From Selenomonas ruminantium subsp. lactilytica TAM6421 (lineage in GTDB: Bacteria > Bacillota > Negativicutes > Selenomonadales > Selenomonadaceae): a DNA stretch of 64,000 nucleotides. Every line of letters starts with the position of its first letter. Position 1 is the stretch's first letter. Where the stretch lies: NCBI RefSeq assembly GCF_000284095.1, contig NC_017068.1:992001-1056000 (forward strand). The letters run 5' to 3'. The notes under the pieces are model-generated. The model worked only from the letters and a program-made list of their open reading frames with translations, ran no database searches and was not told where the DNA came from. The translations under genes were made by a program, and so were the position numbers. Of the stretch, positions 43,529 to 52,305 are shown piece after piece.

Positions 43529-44866
43529 ATGAGCATGCGTGATTATATGATGCGTTTTTGCGCAGGTATTCTGGTGTTGGCGTTTGTTATGATTCTTGTC
43601 CGCTGGTTCACCGTGGTGGTGCTGATTGAGGGCTGCCAATGGGATAATGGGCTGACGCGGTTGGTCATTTGGGATAACTGGCGCCTGACGGAGCAGATTC
43701 ATCCGCGGGAAAAGGAGATGGATTGGGCTGCCCGCTATCCCTTTGCAGCACCAGAACCGGAGAAGAATCTGCTGGAACAGGTGCGCTGGCAGGAAAATGA
43801 ATTGCGGGAGGAACAGGCCAGATTCTCCCGGTGGAGCGAAAGTCACTTTCCCGGTTATACGAGACTGGTGGAGCTGGGCAGGCGTTATGACCGGCTCATT
43901 GGCTGGGACATAACGCCGCTGACACCTGGCAGTGTGCATGTGTTGGCCGATGGCTGGCTGTTCTATCCTACACTGAATTTCGATATTCAGGAATATATCG
44001 AGGAAACGGCCTCCTTCGCTGATTTCTGTGAGGAACAGGGCGCAAAGTTCCTGTTCGTGCCGAATCCACCAGCCGTGGACGAAAAAAAGGATGGTGAAAT
44101 CATCGGGCGGCTGGATTTTGGCTTGCAAAAAAAAGAGGCAATGCTCCGGGGCCTGCAAGGGCGGGGTATTGCGACGCTTGATTTATATCCGCTCATGCAG
44201 CGGAATTTTCCGGGGACACCGTACCATCAACTGTTCTTCCGGACGGATCATCATTGGCTGCCCACAACAGGCTTATGGGCGTCCCGGCAGATTGCGCAGT
44301 GGCTGGAAACAGAAGGCGGCCTTTCCCTGCAGGATAGTCTTCTGCTTCAGGCGAATTATCGGCAGGAGATTTATCCGGCATATTTCCTGGGAAGCCAGGG
44401 GAAGCGGAGAACCATGGTTCTGGCGCAGCCGGATGATTTCTGTCTTCTTTATCCGCAGTTTCCCACCAGCTTGCATTATGAGATACCGGGACTGGGCATC
44501 GACACGCATGGGGATTTTTCCGTTACCTATGACCTGCACGAGGTGGAGCGGCAGGATTTTTATGGCTCCAATCCCTATGCGGCTTACAATCATGCGGATT
44601 GCTCCCTTATCCGCATCGAGAATTTTGCCCCGGAGGTTCCTGATGTGAAAATCCTCGTGGTAAAGGACTCCTTCGCCAACAGTGTGGCGCCGTTTCTCGC
44701 CCTGACGGTTAAATATATGGATATCATCGATCCCCGCTGGTTCAAGGGCAGTATCCGCAGCTATGTGGAGAAGACCAAGCCTGATTTCGTGTTGCTCATC
44801 CACACCATTGAACTGGACTATCCGCTAGAACGCGATTCCCATCAGGATGACTATGATTTGCGGTGA
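43529..44866 (+). CDS. DHHW/AlgJ-like SGNH-fold acetyl-transfer partner
   Basis: A 445-residue protein with one N-terminal membrane anchor (about 10-32) and an exported body. RTDHHWLPTTGLWASRQIA carries the DHHW motif, and LVVKDSFANSVAPFLAL carries the catalytic Ser region typical of AlgJ/AlgX-like and DHHW proteins. With the MBOAT gene just upstream it probably finishes O-acetylation of an extracellular polysaccharide or similar polymer. The polymer is not encoded nearby. Its last 16 bases overlap the convergent thiN gene. Confidence 0.88.
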   Translation: MSMRDYMMRFCAGILVLAFVMILVRWFTVVVLIEGCQWDNGLTRLVIWDNWRLTEQIHPREKEMDWAARYPFAAPEPEKNLLEQVRWQENELREEQARFSRWSESHFPGYTRLVELGRRYDRLIGWDITPLTPGSVHVLADGWLFYPTLNFDIQEYIEETASFADFCEEQGAKFLFVPNPPAVDEKKDGEIIGRLDFGLQKKEAMLRGLQGRGIATLDLYPLMQRNFPGTPYHQLFFRTDHHWLPTTGLWASRQIAQWLETEGGLSLQDSLLLQANYRQEIYPAYFLGSQGKRRTMVLAQPDDFCLLYPQFPTSLHYEIPGLGIDTHGDFSVTYDLHEVERQDFYGSNPYAAYNHADCSLIRIENFAPEVPDVKILVVKDSFANSVAPFLALTVKYMDIIDPRWFKGSIRSYVEKTKPDFVLLIHTIELDYPLERDSHQDDYDLR

Positions 44867-45585
44867 TAGGGAAGGGGTGCCGGCCAGTGGCAGTAGATGC
44901 CCAAAATGCCCTGCCGCACTTTACAGGTCAAGGTTGACTGGTCAGCTGATAGTTCATTGCTGATGGCATTGGGCATTGACTGGTCAAGGTTGGCATTATT
45001 CAGCGGCCAGCGGACGTTATCAAGGCATACTCCATGGCATGTTGCGGTGACAGGCAGCAGGGAAATGGCCAAGGGGCGCTGGGTAAAGGACAGGGTAATG
45101 GATTCGTTGTCTTTTACAAAACACAGGAATTCCTGTTCGTCCACTAATACGCAGGGCGTAGGCTGATGCGCACAGGAATACATCAGGCTGTACAGATGGT
45201 CAAGGCGGCCCCCGAAGGCACCGGTTATGAGAATGATCGGTGCCTTTGCCATTTTCTGCAGGGCCAGCTGGGTGTCGGTGTAATCCTTGGCCGCGGGAAA
45301 TTCCTCCATGGGCACGCCCAGGGATTTACCCCATTGCCAGGTGGCAGGAGCAGCGCTGTCACCGTCGCCCAGGATATAGTCAGGCCGCAGCTGGTTCTTT
45401 TTGCAGGTGTCCAGTCCGTGATCTGCGGCGTAGATCTTTGCCATGGGCGGCAGGCTGGAGAACCAGCTGTCCGCAGGCGGACGTCCGCCGGTAAGCAGCA
45501 GCCAGGGATGGCCTTGATATGCAGTGCCCTGCAGGGTAAGCTGGGGCAGAGTCAGTTTGTCATTTGCAGATAGAGTCATAAACAT
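44851..45585 (-). CDS. thiN: Thiamine pyrophosphokinase
   Basis: A 244-residue enzyme that makes thiamine diphosphate from thiamine and ATP. Diagnostic segments are IYAADHGLD, RPDYILGDGDSA, PAAKDYTDTQLAL and LITGAFGGRLDH. The C-terminal beta-domain is more diverged. Two to three TTGACTGGTCAG-like palindromes lie in the region for residues about 200-222. ATG 45585 is taken; a second ATG two codons later is possible. Transcribed away from the UPF0173 gene. Confidence 0.88.
   Translation of the reverse strand: MFMTLSANDKLTLPQLTLQGTAYQGHPWLLLTGGRPPADSWFSSLPPMAKIYAADHGLDTCKKNQLRPDYILGDGDSAAPATWQWGKSLGVPMEEFPAAKDYTDTQLALQKMAKAPIILITGAFGGRLDHLYSLMYSCAHQPTPCVLVDEQEFLCFVKDNESITLSFTQRPLAISLLPVTATCHGVCLDNVRWPLNNANLDQSMPNAISNELSADQSTLTCKVRQGILGIYCHWPAPLPYHRKS
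44920..44987. repeat. TTGACYGGTCAR-type repeats inside thiN
   Basis: TTTACAGGTCAA (44920-44931), TTGACTGGTCAG (44934-44945) and TTGACTGGTCAA (44976-44987). Confidence 0.5.
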
Positions 45586-45598
45586 TACCCCTGATTTA

Positions 45599-45607
45599 TG
45601 TTATAAT
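45599..45607 (+). promoter_or_regulatory. Extended -10 promoter of the UPF0173 gene
   Basis: TGTTATAAT, an extended -10 (TGnTATAAT), in the divergent region; no good -35 is seen. Confidence 0.5.
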
Positions 45608-45671
45608 GATATCCATAGCATAACATGAAGTTTGTTGACAGGCAAATTGTGTACAGGAAGGAGTAGCTGCG

Positions 45672-46346
45672 ATGGTTAAGTTTACGTATTATGGTCATGC
45701 TTGTTTTTTGTTGGATGATGGCAAGTACAAGGTGCTTTGCGATCCATTTTTGACAGGAAATCCCAAGGCCACGGTCAAGGCTGAGGAAGTGGACGCGGAT
45801 TTTATCCTGATTACCCATGCCCATGGTGATCATCTGGGGGATGCACCGGAGATTGCTGCCCGCACAGGAGCTGGTCTGGTGGGGATACCAGAGGTCCTGG
45901 GCGTATGTGAGGAGCGCGTGCCGGGGCTCAAGCAGCATCCTATGAATCTGGGTGGCTCATTGAATCTGCCCTTTGGTAAGGTGCGCATGACATTGGCACA
46001 GCACAGCAGCGGTGTGCCCGGCGGCATTGCCTGCGGCTATGTCATCTATATGGGCGGTTTGAAGATTTACTTTGCCGGCGATACGGCATTGTTCTCGGAC
46101 ATGCAGCTGATCGGCAAGAAGGATGATCTGGATTACGCCATTTTGCCTGTGGGGGATAATTACACCATGGGCCTTGAGGACGCGGCTATGGCGGCCCAGC
46201 TCTTGAATGCCCGCCATGTGATTCCCGTCCATTACAATACCTGGCCCATCATCAATCAGGATGTGCGCCATTACAAGGAGATTACAGAAGCCATGACCCG
46301 GGCAGAGGTTCATATCGTAGAACCCGGGGCTGCGCTGGAAATGTGA
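45672..46346 (+). CDS. UPF0173 metal-dependent hydrolase
   Basis: A 224-residue metallo-beta-lactamase-fold protein. The metal motif THAHGDHLGD is clear, with further ligands in HSSGVPGG, FAGDTALF and VIPVHYNTWP. The family is widespread and its substrate is unknown. ATG 45672 follows AGGAAGGAG. Its stop lies just before the miaA start. Confidence 0.93.
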   Translation: MVKFTYYGHACFLLDDGKYKVLCDPFLTGNPKATVKAEEVDADFILITHAHGDHLGDAPEIAARTGAGLVGIPEVLGVCEERVPGLKQHPMNLGGSLNLPFGKVRMTLAQHSSGVPGGIACGYVIYMGGLKIYFAGDTALFSDMQLIGKKDDLDYAILPVGDNYTMGLEDAAMAAQLLNARHVIPVHYNTWPIINQDVRHYKEITEAMTRAEVHIVEPGAALEM

Positions 46347-46348
46347 AG

Positions 46349-47296
46349 ATGCAGGAAAAAGAAAGATTAATCGTTATTTTAGGGCCCACGGCGGTGGGCA
46401 AGACGGACTTGTCCATCGAGCTGGCCAAAGAACTGGATACGGAGATCATTTCCGGGGATTCCATGCTCTTCTACAAGGGCTTTGATATTGGCTCTGCCAA
46501 GCCCACGGTGGCAGAACGGCAGGGCATTGTCCATCATCTTGTGGATAACCTGGAACCCTGGGAGAATTTCAATGTGACGGATTTTGTGCGGGAAGCGCAA
46601 AGTCTGATCACAAAGCTGAACCAGCAGGGGGAAATTCCCATTATTGCCGGCGGCACGGGGCTTTATATCAAAGCTTTATTGGAAGGCTATGAGTTTAATG
46701 AGACGGCTGACCACAGCGACTTCCGGCAGGAAATGACAGCTCTGGCGGAAGAAAAAGGCAAGGAGTATGTCCATGACCTGCTGACAGCAGCGGATCCTCA
46801 GGCAGCGGCCGAAATCCATGCCAATAACTTGCGGCGGGTGATTCGTGCGCTGGAGGTGGCCCGTTTTGGCGGTGAGCAGATTTCCCGACAGAAGGAATAT
46901 GGCGAAGGTGAGCTTTGCTATGATGTCTATGTGGCTGGGCTGAACCGCGAGCGGCAGGGGCTTTACGCGCGCATCAATCAGCGGGTGGAGCTGATGTTTG
47001 CGGCTGGTCTGGAAACAGAAGTACGTCAGCTTTTGGCTGGCGGCGTTACCCGGGATATGCAGGCCATGCAGGGCATTGGCTACAAGGAAACCGCTGCCTG
47101 GCTGAACGGGGAAATGACGAAGGAAGAGGCGGTGGACCTGATCCAGAAAAGCACCCGTCACTTTGCCAAACGTCAGCTGACTTGGTACCGGAAGATGCCC
47201 TATATCCATTGGTATATGGCCGATGAAATGTCAGCTGAAAAGCTTTTGGACAGTGTTACGGCAGATGTCCGGCATTACTTTGCACCAGAAAAATGA
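46349..47296 (+). CDS. miaA: tRNA dimethylallyltransferase
   Basis: A 315-residue enzyme that adds dimethylallyl to A37 of tRNAs reading U-starting codons. P-loop GPTAVGKTDL, then ISGDSMLFYKGFDIGSAKP (a Leu-Phe variant of the usual DSMQVYRGMDIGTAKP), GGTGLYIKALLEG and the C-terminal TRHFAKRQLTWYRK. ATG 46349 is preferred over the GTG at 46343. It almost abuts the UPF0173 gene, so both probably share a message. Confidence 0.96.
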   Translation: MQEKERLIVILGPTAVGKTDLSIELAKELDTEIISGDSMLFYKGFDIGSAKPTVAERQGIVHHLVDNLEPWENFNVTDFVREAQSLITKLNQQGEIPIIAGGTGLYIKALLEGYEFNETADHSDFRQEMTALAEEKGKEYVHDLLTAADPQAAAEIHANNLRRVIRALEVARFGGEQISRQKEYGEGELCYDVYVAGLNRERQGLYARINQRVELMFAAGLETEVRQLLAGGVTRDMQAMQGIGYKETAAWLNGEMTKEEAVDLIQKSTRHFAKRQLTWYRKMPYIHWYMADEMSAEKLLDSVTADVRHYFAPEK

Positions 47297-47318
47297 CAAT
47301 TTCTCTGGCTTTGTGTAC

Positions 47319-47347
47319 TTGTCAAATACAGGCGTTTTAGGTAAAAT
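47319..47347 (+). promoter_or_regulatory. Promoter of the YhcH-family gene
   Basis: TTGTCA (47319-47324), 17 bases, TAAAAT (47342-47347). Confidence 0.65.
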
Positions 47348-47397
47348 GGTTATGGAAGATTTGTGAATCACTATGTGAGCAGGGAGTGGGTTAGGAA

Positions 47398-47871
47398 ATG
47401 ATTATCGGCAGCATGGATACGCTGGATGAAAATCATGTGGATTATCCGGCGATTATTCAAAAGGCGCTGGCGTTTTTGCGTGAGCATGATTTCACCAAGA
47501 TGGAGGATGGCAAGTATCCCATTGAGGGCGACAAGTGCTTTGCCAATCTGCAGCGTTACAATACCCGTCCGGAAGCTGATTGCAAGCCGGAGACTCACAG
47601 GAAATTCGTGGATATCCAGTTTATGGTTGACGGTGAAGAGTTTATGGGCTGGTGCCCGTTGAGCCCGGATCTGGAGGAAGACGCTCCCTATGATGAGGAG
47701 CGGGATGTGACATTCTATAAGGCATTGATTCCCGATAGCAGCATTGTGCTCTCGCCGGGGTGTTTTGCCGTGCTCTATCCCGAGGATGTGCATCGTCCGC
47801 AGGCTTCTGTAGGCGAGGAATCCTGCCGGGTAACCAAAGTGGTCGTGAAAGTGGCCATTGACAGTTTGTGA
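47398..47871 (+). CDS. YhcH/YjgK/YiaL-family protein
   Basis: A 157-residue cupin-like protein of the YhcH/DUF386 family, some members of which act in sialic acid or other sugar handling. Family cues are ETHRKFVDIQFMVDGEE and a C-terminal CFAVLYPEDVHRPQ followed by a Lys-rich KVVVKV. No sugar genes lie nearby, so the substrate is open. Own promoter and terminator make it a single-gene unit. Confidence 0.9.
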   Translation: MIIGSMDTLDENHVDYPAIIQKALAFLREHDFTKMEDGKYPIEGDKCFANLQRYNTRPEADCKPETHRKFVDIQFMVDGEEFMGWCPLSPDLEEDAPYDEERDVTFYKALIPDSSIVLSPGCFAVLYPEDVHRPQASVGEESCRVTKVVVKVAIDSL

Positions 47872-47874
47872 TAT

Positions 47875-47920
47875 ACAGGCATAGGGACACTGTTTTTAGG
47901 TGTCTCTATGCCTGTTTGTC
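47875..47920 (+). terminator. Terminator after the YhcH-family gene
   Basis: A 16-bp stem, ACAGGCATAGGGACAC (47875-47890) with GTGTCTCTATGCCTGT (47900-47915), one G-T pair, then a short T-rich tail. Confidence 0.75.
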
Positions 47921-47974
47921 TATATAAAGCTTTATGTACTTATTCTATTTATTGTCTGGAGGAAAAGAAAGTTC

Positions 47975-50900
47975 ATGACTGTTAGAAGAATTTTCGTAGA
48001 AAAACGACAGGGATATTTTGATATTCCCGCCCAGCAGCTGTGCGATGACCTCAGGGAAACCTTCCGCCTCGACGAGCTGAAGGCCGTGCGCATCATCAAG
48101 CGTTACGACATTGAGGGCCTCAGCGATGAGGAATATGCTGCCGTGAAAAATGTTGTTTTCTCCGAACCGCCGGTGGATGTTGTCTATGAGGAAAAGCTGC
48201 CTAAGTTCACCAATTCCCGAGTATTTGCTGTGGAATTTTTGCCGGGGCAGTATGATCAGACAGCGGATTCGGCCGCGCAGTGCGTGCAGCTGATTACCCA
48301 GAAAGAACGCCCGGAAATCCGGGTGGCCAAGGTTATCGTCATCGTAGGTGATATCGATCTGGAAACCTTTGCCAAAATCAAGGAGTATTGCATCAATAAG
48401 GTGGAGAGCCGGGAAGCAAGCCTTGCCAAACCGGAAACGCTGGTAAGTGAATACGAAGAACCTGCTGATGTTGAAGTGCTGGAAACCTTCAACGATCTGG
48501 ATGCCGAAGGTTTGCAGGACTTTTGGCGTCAGCATGGTTTTGCCATGAGCCTTGCCGATATGGCTTTCTGTCAGATCTACTTCCGGGATACGGAAAAGCG
48601 TCCGCCGACGATCACCGAACTTCGCGTCATTGATACTTACTGGTCCGACCATTGCCGCCATACCACCTTCACTACGGCGGTGGATGATGTGCAGATCGAT
48701 GAAGGTTACTATAGCCCGAGCCTGTCCAAGGCTTATGCAAAATACATGAACTATCGCGACATGCTCTACATCGGTGAAGAGCGCGATGTGACGCTGATGG
48801 ATATTGCCGTTATCGGCATGAAGGCACTGCGCCGTCAGGGCAAGCTGGAGGATCTCGACAAGTCCGAGGAGATCAACGCCTGCAGCATCGTGGTAGAAGC
48901 CGATATTGACGGCAAGCCCGAGGAATGGCTCGTGATGTTCAAGAATGAAACCCACAACCATCCCACGGAAATCGAACCCTTCGGTGGTGCAGCAACCTGC
49001 CTGGGCGGTGCCATCCGCGATCCTCTGTCCGGCCGTTCCTATGTCTATCAGGCCATGCGCGTAACCGGTGCTGCTGATCCCCGCCGCCTGCTCAAAGACA
49101 CCCTGCCGGGCAAGCTGCCCCAGAAGAAGATCACCCTGGGCGCTGCAGCCGGCTACTCTGCTTACGGCAACCAGATCGGTCTGGCTACCGGACAGGTACG
49201 GGAAGTCTACCATGAAGGCTATATGGCCAAGCGCATGGAAATCGGTGCGGTTATCGCGGCTGCCCCCAAGGAAAACGTCGTGCGTGAACGTCCGCTGGCT
49301 GGCGATATCGTCGTGCTGGTAGGCGGCCGTACCGGCCGTGATGGCTGCGGCGGTGCTACGGGTTCCTCCAAGGAGCATACGGAAGAATCCCTGACCTCCT
49401 GCGGTGCAGAGGTACAGAAGGGCAACCCGCCCACGGAACGCAAGATTCAGCGTCTGTTCCGCAACCCGGAAGTCAGCCGCATGATCAAGCGCTGCAATGA
49501 CTTCGGTGCCGGCGGTGTGGCTGTAGCTATCGGCGAATTGGCACCGGGGCTGACCATCAACCTCGATGCGGTCAAGAAAAAGTATAAGGGCCTTGATGGC
49601 ACGGAACTGGCCATCTCCGAATCCCAGGAACGCATGGCCGTGGTCATCCGTCCGGAGCATCTGGAACGCTTTGCCAAGCTGGCTGATGCTGAGAATCTGG
49701 AAGCAACCAAGGTGGCTGAAATCACTCAGGAGCCGCGTCTGATCATGAAATGGCGGGGTAAGGCCATCGTGCAGATGGACCGCAAGTTCCTCGACACCAA
49801 CGGTGTGCGCCAGCATGTGAAGGCCAGAATCACCTGCCCGGATGAAAAGCAGCGTTACCTGCGGGAGATTCCCCAGGCACTGCAGGACGATAAAGCTGAT
49901 CTGGAACAGCTCTGGCTCAAGAATCTGCAGGACCTCAATGTCTGCAGTCAGAAGGGCCTGGCCGAGCGCTTTGACTCCACCATCGGCGGCAATACGGTAC
50001 TGATGCCCTTCGGCGGCAAGCGTCAGCTGACGCCGGCAGAGGGCATGGTGGCCAAACTGCCCGTAGAGGGCGCAGAAACCAATACGGCTACGGCTATGAC
50101 CTTTGGTCTCAACCCCGCTTTGACGGAATGGAGTCCCTTCCATGGCGCTCTCTATGCTGTCGTTGAAGCGGCGGCCAAGATGGTTGCCTTGGGCGGCCGG
50201 GCTGACAAGATTCGCCTGACCTTCCAGGAATACTTCGAGAGCCTGGGCAAGGACGAAGTCAAATGGGGCAAGCCCTTTGCGGCTCTCTTAGGTGCTCTCT
50301 GGGCGCAGCATGAACTGGAGATCCCGGCCATCGGCGGCAAGGACTCCATGTCCGGCACCTTCGAAGACATCCATGTGCCGCCAACGCTGGCTGCTTTTGC
50401 CGTGGATGTGCTCAAGGCTGACGATGCCGTATCGCCGGAATTCAAATATCCCGGCAACAAGGTATTTCTGGTCCCCGCACCGAAAGATGCACAGGATCTG
50501 CCGAACTTCCCCAAGATGCGTGCCAATTGGTCCATGGTTACGGACCTTATGGAAAAACATCGCGTCTTTGCCGCTCAGAGCATCGGCGTAGGCGGTATCG
50601 CGGCGGCTGTGTCCAAGATGGTGTTGGGCAATGGTGTAGGCTTCAAGTTCACCAAGTCCATGAGCAAGAGCAAACTCTTCACGCCGGATTACGGCGCATT
50701 GCTGCTGGAAGTACCGGCTTCGGAAAAACTGGCAGAAGTCCTGCAGCAGGCCGGCTGTCAGGAAATCGGTGAAACCACTGATGGCCCCAGCGTGGTCTGC
50801 GATGATACGGTTGTCATGCTGGCCGACATCGAAACGGCTTATACCAAACCGCTGGAGAAGATCTTCCCGACGCAGGTTAAGCAGTACAGCAAGGAAAAAG

Positions 50901-51754
50901 CCGGTGATATGACCTATACCAAGGGCAATGTCATCAAGAATCAGATCAAGATTGCCAAGCCGAAGGTATTCATTCCTGTATTCCCTGGCACGAACTGCGA
51001 ATACGATTCCGCCCGGGCCTGGGAAAGAGCCGGTGCCGAAGCGGAGACGCTGGTGGTGCGCAATCTCACGCCGCACGCGGTTGAGGAATCTGTAGAAGCC
51101 ATCGTCAAAGGGATCAAGGATGCCAATATCATCATGCTGCCCGGCGGCTTCAGCGGCGGTGACGAACCGGATGGTTCCGGCAAGTTCATTGCGGCCATGT
51201 TCCGCAACCCCCGCATCAAGGAAGAAGTCCACAAACTGCTGTTCAAACGCGATGGATTGATGCTCGGTATCTGTAATGGTTTCCAGGCATTGATCAAACT
51301 GGGACTTGTTCCATACGGAGAAATTCGTGATTTGGTAGACAGTTCGCCAACTTTGACGTATAATAATATAGGTCGGCATGTTTCCTGCATGGTCAAGACC
51401 AAAGTGGTATCCAACCTCTCCCCATGGTTCAACAATGTCAATGTGGGAGATATCCATACCATTGCGGTTTCCCATGGTGAAGGACGCTTTGTTGCCGATA
51501 AGGAAGTCCTGGCAAACATGCGGGTGCGCGGTCAGATTGCCACCCAGTATGTGGACGAGCAGGGGAATCCGTCGCTGTTCATTCCCTATAATCCCAATGG
51601 TTCCGTCAGTGCCGTAGAGGGTATCACGAGCCCCGATGGCCGTGTCCTGGGCAAGATGGGGCATTCCGAGCGTATCGGACAGGACATTGCCCGCAATGTG
51701 CCGGGTGAGAAAGACCAGCAGCTCTTTGAGGCTGGCGTAGCTTATTACAGCTAA
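47975..51754 (+). CDS. purL: Phosphoribosylformylglycinamidine synthase, large single-chain form
   Basis: A 1259-residue FGAM synthase for the fourth step of purine synthesis. It combines PurS-like, PurL and PurQ parts in one chain. The N-terminal part is PurS-like; two AIR-synthase-like ATPase halves follow, with TYWSDHCRHTTF and NETHNHPTEIEPFGGAAT; the C-terminal class I glutaminase has FPGTNCEYDSARAWE and the nucleophile Cys1100 in GICNGFQ. ATG 47975 follows CTGGAGG; an earlier in-frame start lies in the preceding terminator and was rejected. No other pur gene adjoins it. Confidence 0.97.
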   Translation: MTVRRIFVEKRQGYFDIPAQQLCDDLRETFRLDELKAVRIIKRYDIEGLSDEEYAAVKNVVFSEPPVDVVYEEKLPKFTNSRVFAVEFLPGQYDQTADSAAQCVQLITQKERPEIRVAKVIVIVGDIDLETFAKIKEYCINKVESREASLAKPETLVSEYEEPADVEVLETFNDLDAEGLQDFWRQHGFAMSLADMAFCQIYFRDTEKRPPTITELRVIDTYWSDHCRHTTFTTAVDDVQIDEGYYSPSLSKAYAKYMNYRDMLYIGEERDVTLMDIAVIGMKALRRQGKLEDLDKSEEINACSIVVEADIDGKPEEWLVMFKNETHNHPTEIEPFGGAATCLGGAIRDPLSGRSYVYQAMRVTGAADPRRLLKDTLPGKLPQKKITLGAAAGYSAYGNQIGLATGQVREVYHEGYMAKRMEIGAVIAAAPKENVVRERPLAGDIVVLVGGRTGRDGCGGATGSSKEHTEESLTSCGAEVQKGNPPTERKIQRLFRNPEVSRMIKRCNDFGAGGVAVAIGELAPGLTINLDAVKKKYKGLDGTELAISESQERMAVVIRPEHLERFAKLADAENLEATKVAEITQEPRLIMKWRGKAIVQMDRKFLDTNGVRQHVKARITCPDEKQRYLREIPQALQDDKADLEQLWLKNLQDLNVCSQKGLAERFDSTIGGNTVLMPFGGKRQLTPAEGMVAKLPVEGAETNTATAMTFGLNPALTEWSPFHGALYAVVEAAAKMVALGGRADKIRLTFQEYFESLGKDEVKWGKPFAALLGALWAQHELEIPAIGGKDSMSGTFEDIHVPPTLAAFAVDVLKADDAVSPEFKYPGNKVFLVPAPKDAQDLPNFPKMRANWSMVTDLMEKHRVFAAQSIGVGGIAAAVSKMVLGNGVGFKFTKSMSKSKLFTPDYGALLLEVPASEKLAEVLQQAGCQEIGETTDGPSVVCDDTVVMLADIETAYTKPLEKIFPTQVKQYSKEKAGDMTYTKGNVIKNQIKIAKPKVFIPVFPGTNCEYDSARAWERAGAEAETLVVRNLTPHAVEESVEAIVKGIKDANIIMLPGGFSGGDEPDGSGKFIAAMFRNPRIKEEVHKLLFKRDGLMLGICNGFQALIKLGLVPYGEIRDLVDSSPTLTYNNIGRHVSCMVKTKVVSNLSPWFNNVNVGDIHTIAVSHGEGRFVADKEVLANMRVRGQIATQYVDEQGNPSLFIPYNPNGSVSAVEGITSPDGRVLGKMGHSERIGQDIARNVPGEKDQQLFEAGVAYYS

Positions 51755-51785
51755 GATCCAAGATTCAATAATAATATAACAGGTG

Positions 51786-51817
51786 TGCGGTCGGTCTATT
51801 TATAGCTGACCGCATTT
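51786..51817 (+). terminator. Probable terminator after purL
   Basis: TGCGGTC (51786-51792) pairs with GACCGCA (51808-51814), followed by a short TTT. Weak tail. Confidence 0.55.
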
Positions 51818-51841
51818 ACCTATTGATAGGAGGTATTCATT

Positions 51842-52225
51842 TTGGTAGGGATTGTTGTCGTATCCCATAATGTAAAGATTGCCGAAGGTATCAAAGAAAT
51901 GGCCGAGATGATGGCCCATAATGTGCAGATTGCCGTGGCAGGAGGCCTCGAAGACGGCATCATGGGTACAAGTTATGAGAAAATAAGCGATGCGGTGGAA
52001 ATGGTCTGCGGCCGTGATGGTGCGGTGGTGATCATGGACATGGGCAGCGCCATCATGACCACGGAGCTCGTGCTGGAAAACCTCAAGGACGATGCTGTAC
52101 GCATGGCAGATTGTCCGCTTTTGGAAGGTACCATGCGGGCGGCTGTGGTGGCTGCCAATGGCGGTTCCCTTGAGGACGTGGTGGCTGCAGCTGAAGAAAC
52201 CTGCGGTCAGAAGAAACTTGCGTGA
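51842..52225 (+). CDS. dhaM: DhaM-like PTS EIIA-fold phosphocarrier
   Basis: A 127-residue protein of the dihydroxyacetone-kinase phosphotransfer family. It starts VGIVVVSHNVKIAEGIKEMA with the phospho-accepting His9, and has DGAVVIMDMGSAIMTTELVLE, a typical DhaM segment. In known systems it passes phosphate from HPr to DhaL-ADP. No dhaK or dhaL is present here, so it is an orphan in this window and its partner is unknown. The start is TTG 51842 behind AGGAGG. Confidence 0.85.
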   Translation: MVGIVVVSHNVKIAEGIKEMAEMMAHNVQIAVAGGLEDGIMGTSYEKISDAVEMVCGRDGAVVIMDMGSAIMTTELVLENLKDDAVRMADCPLLEGTMRAAVVAANGGSLEDVVAAAEETCGQKKLA

Positions 52226-52244
52226 CCGAGATCACGGCCAAGTG

Positions 52245-52256
52245 TTGACAGGTCAG
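52245..52256. repeat. Single TTGACAGGTCAG element, intergenic
   Basis: One copy of the TTGACnGGTCAR pattern in the 77-base gap before the DUF2156 gene. Its TTGACA resembles a -35 but TATAAT follows after only seven bases, so it is not a normal promoter. Confidence 0.4.
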
Positions 52257-52287
52257 CTATAATTGATGATAGAGAGCTTTTTTCATT

Positions 52288-52305
52288 AGGAGGCTGAATA
52301 TCATT
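52288..52305 (+). promoter_or_regulatory. Ribosome site and apparent AUU start of the DUF2156 gene
   Basis: AGGAGG (52288-52293), nine bases, ATT (52303-52305). This is the same geometry as infC at 39578-39595. No in-frame ATG, GTG or TTG lies near the site. Confidence 0.65.

Noticed and set aside
47900-47974. Longer N-terminus for purL
   Set aside because: The extra residues are encoded by the preceding terminator; ATG 47975 has its own ribosome site.
52245-52263. TTGACA and TATAAT before the DUF2156 gene as a promoter
   Set aside because: The spacing is only seven bases, so they cannot work as a -35/-10 pair. The TTGACA belongs to the TTGACnGGTCAR repeat pattern.
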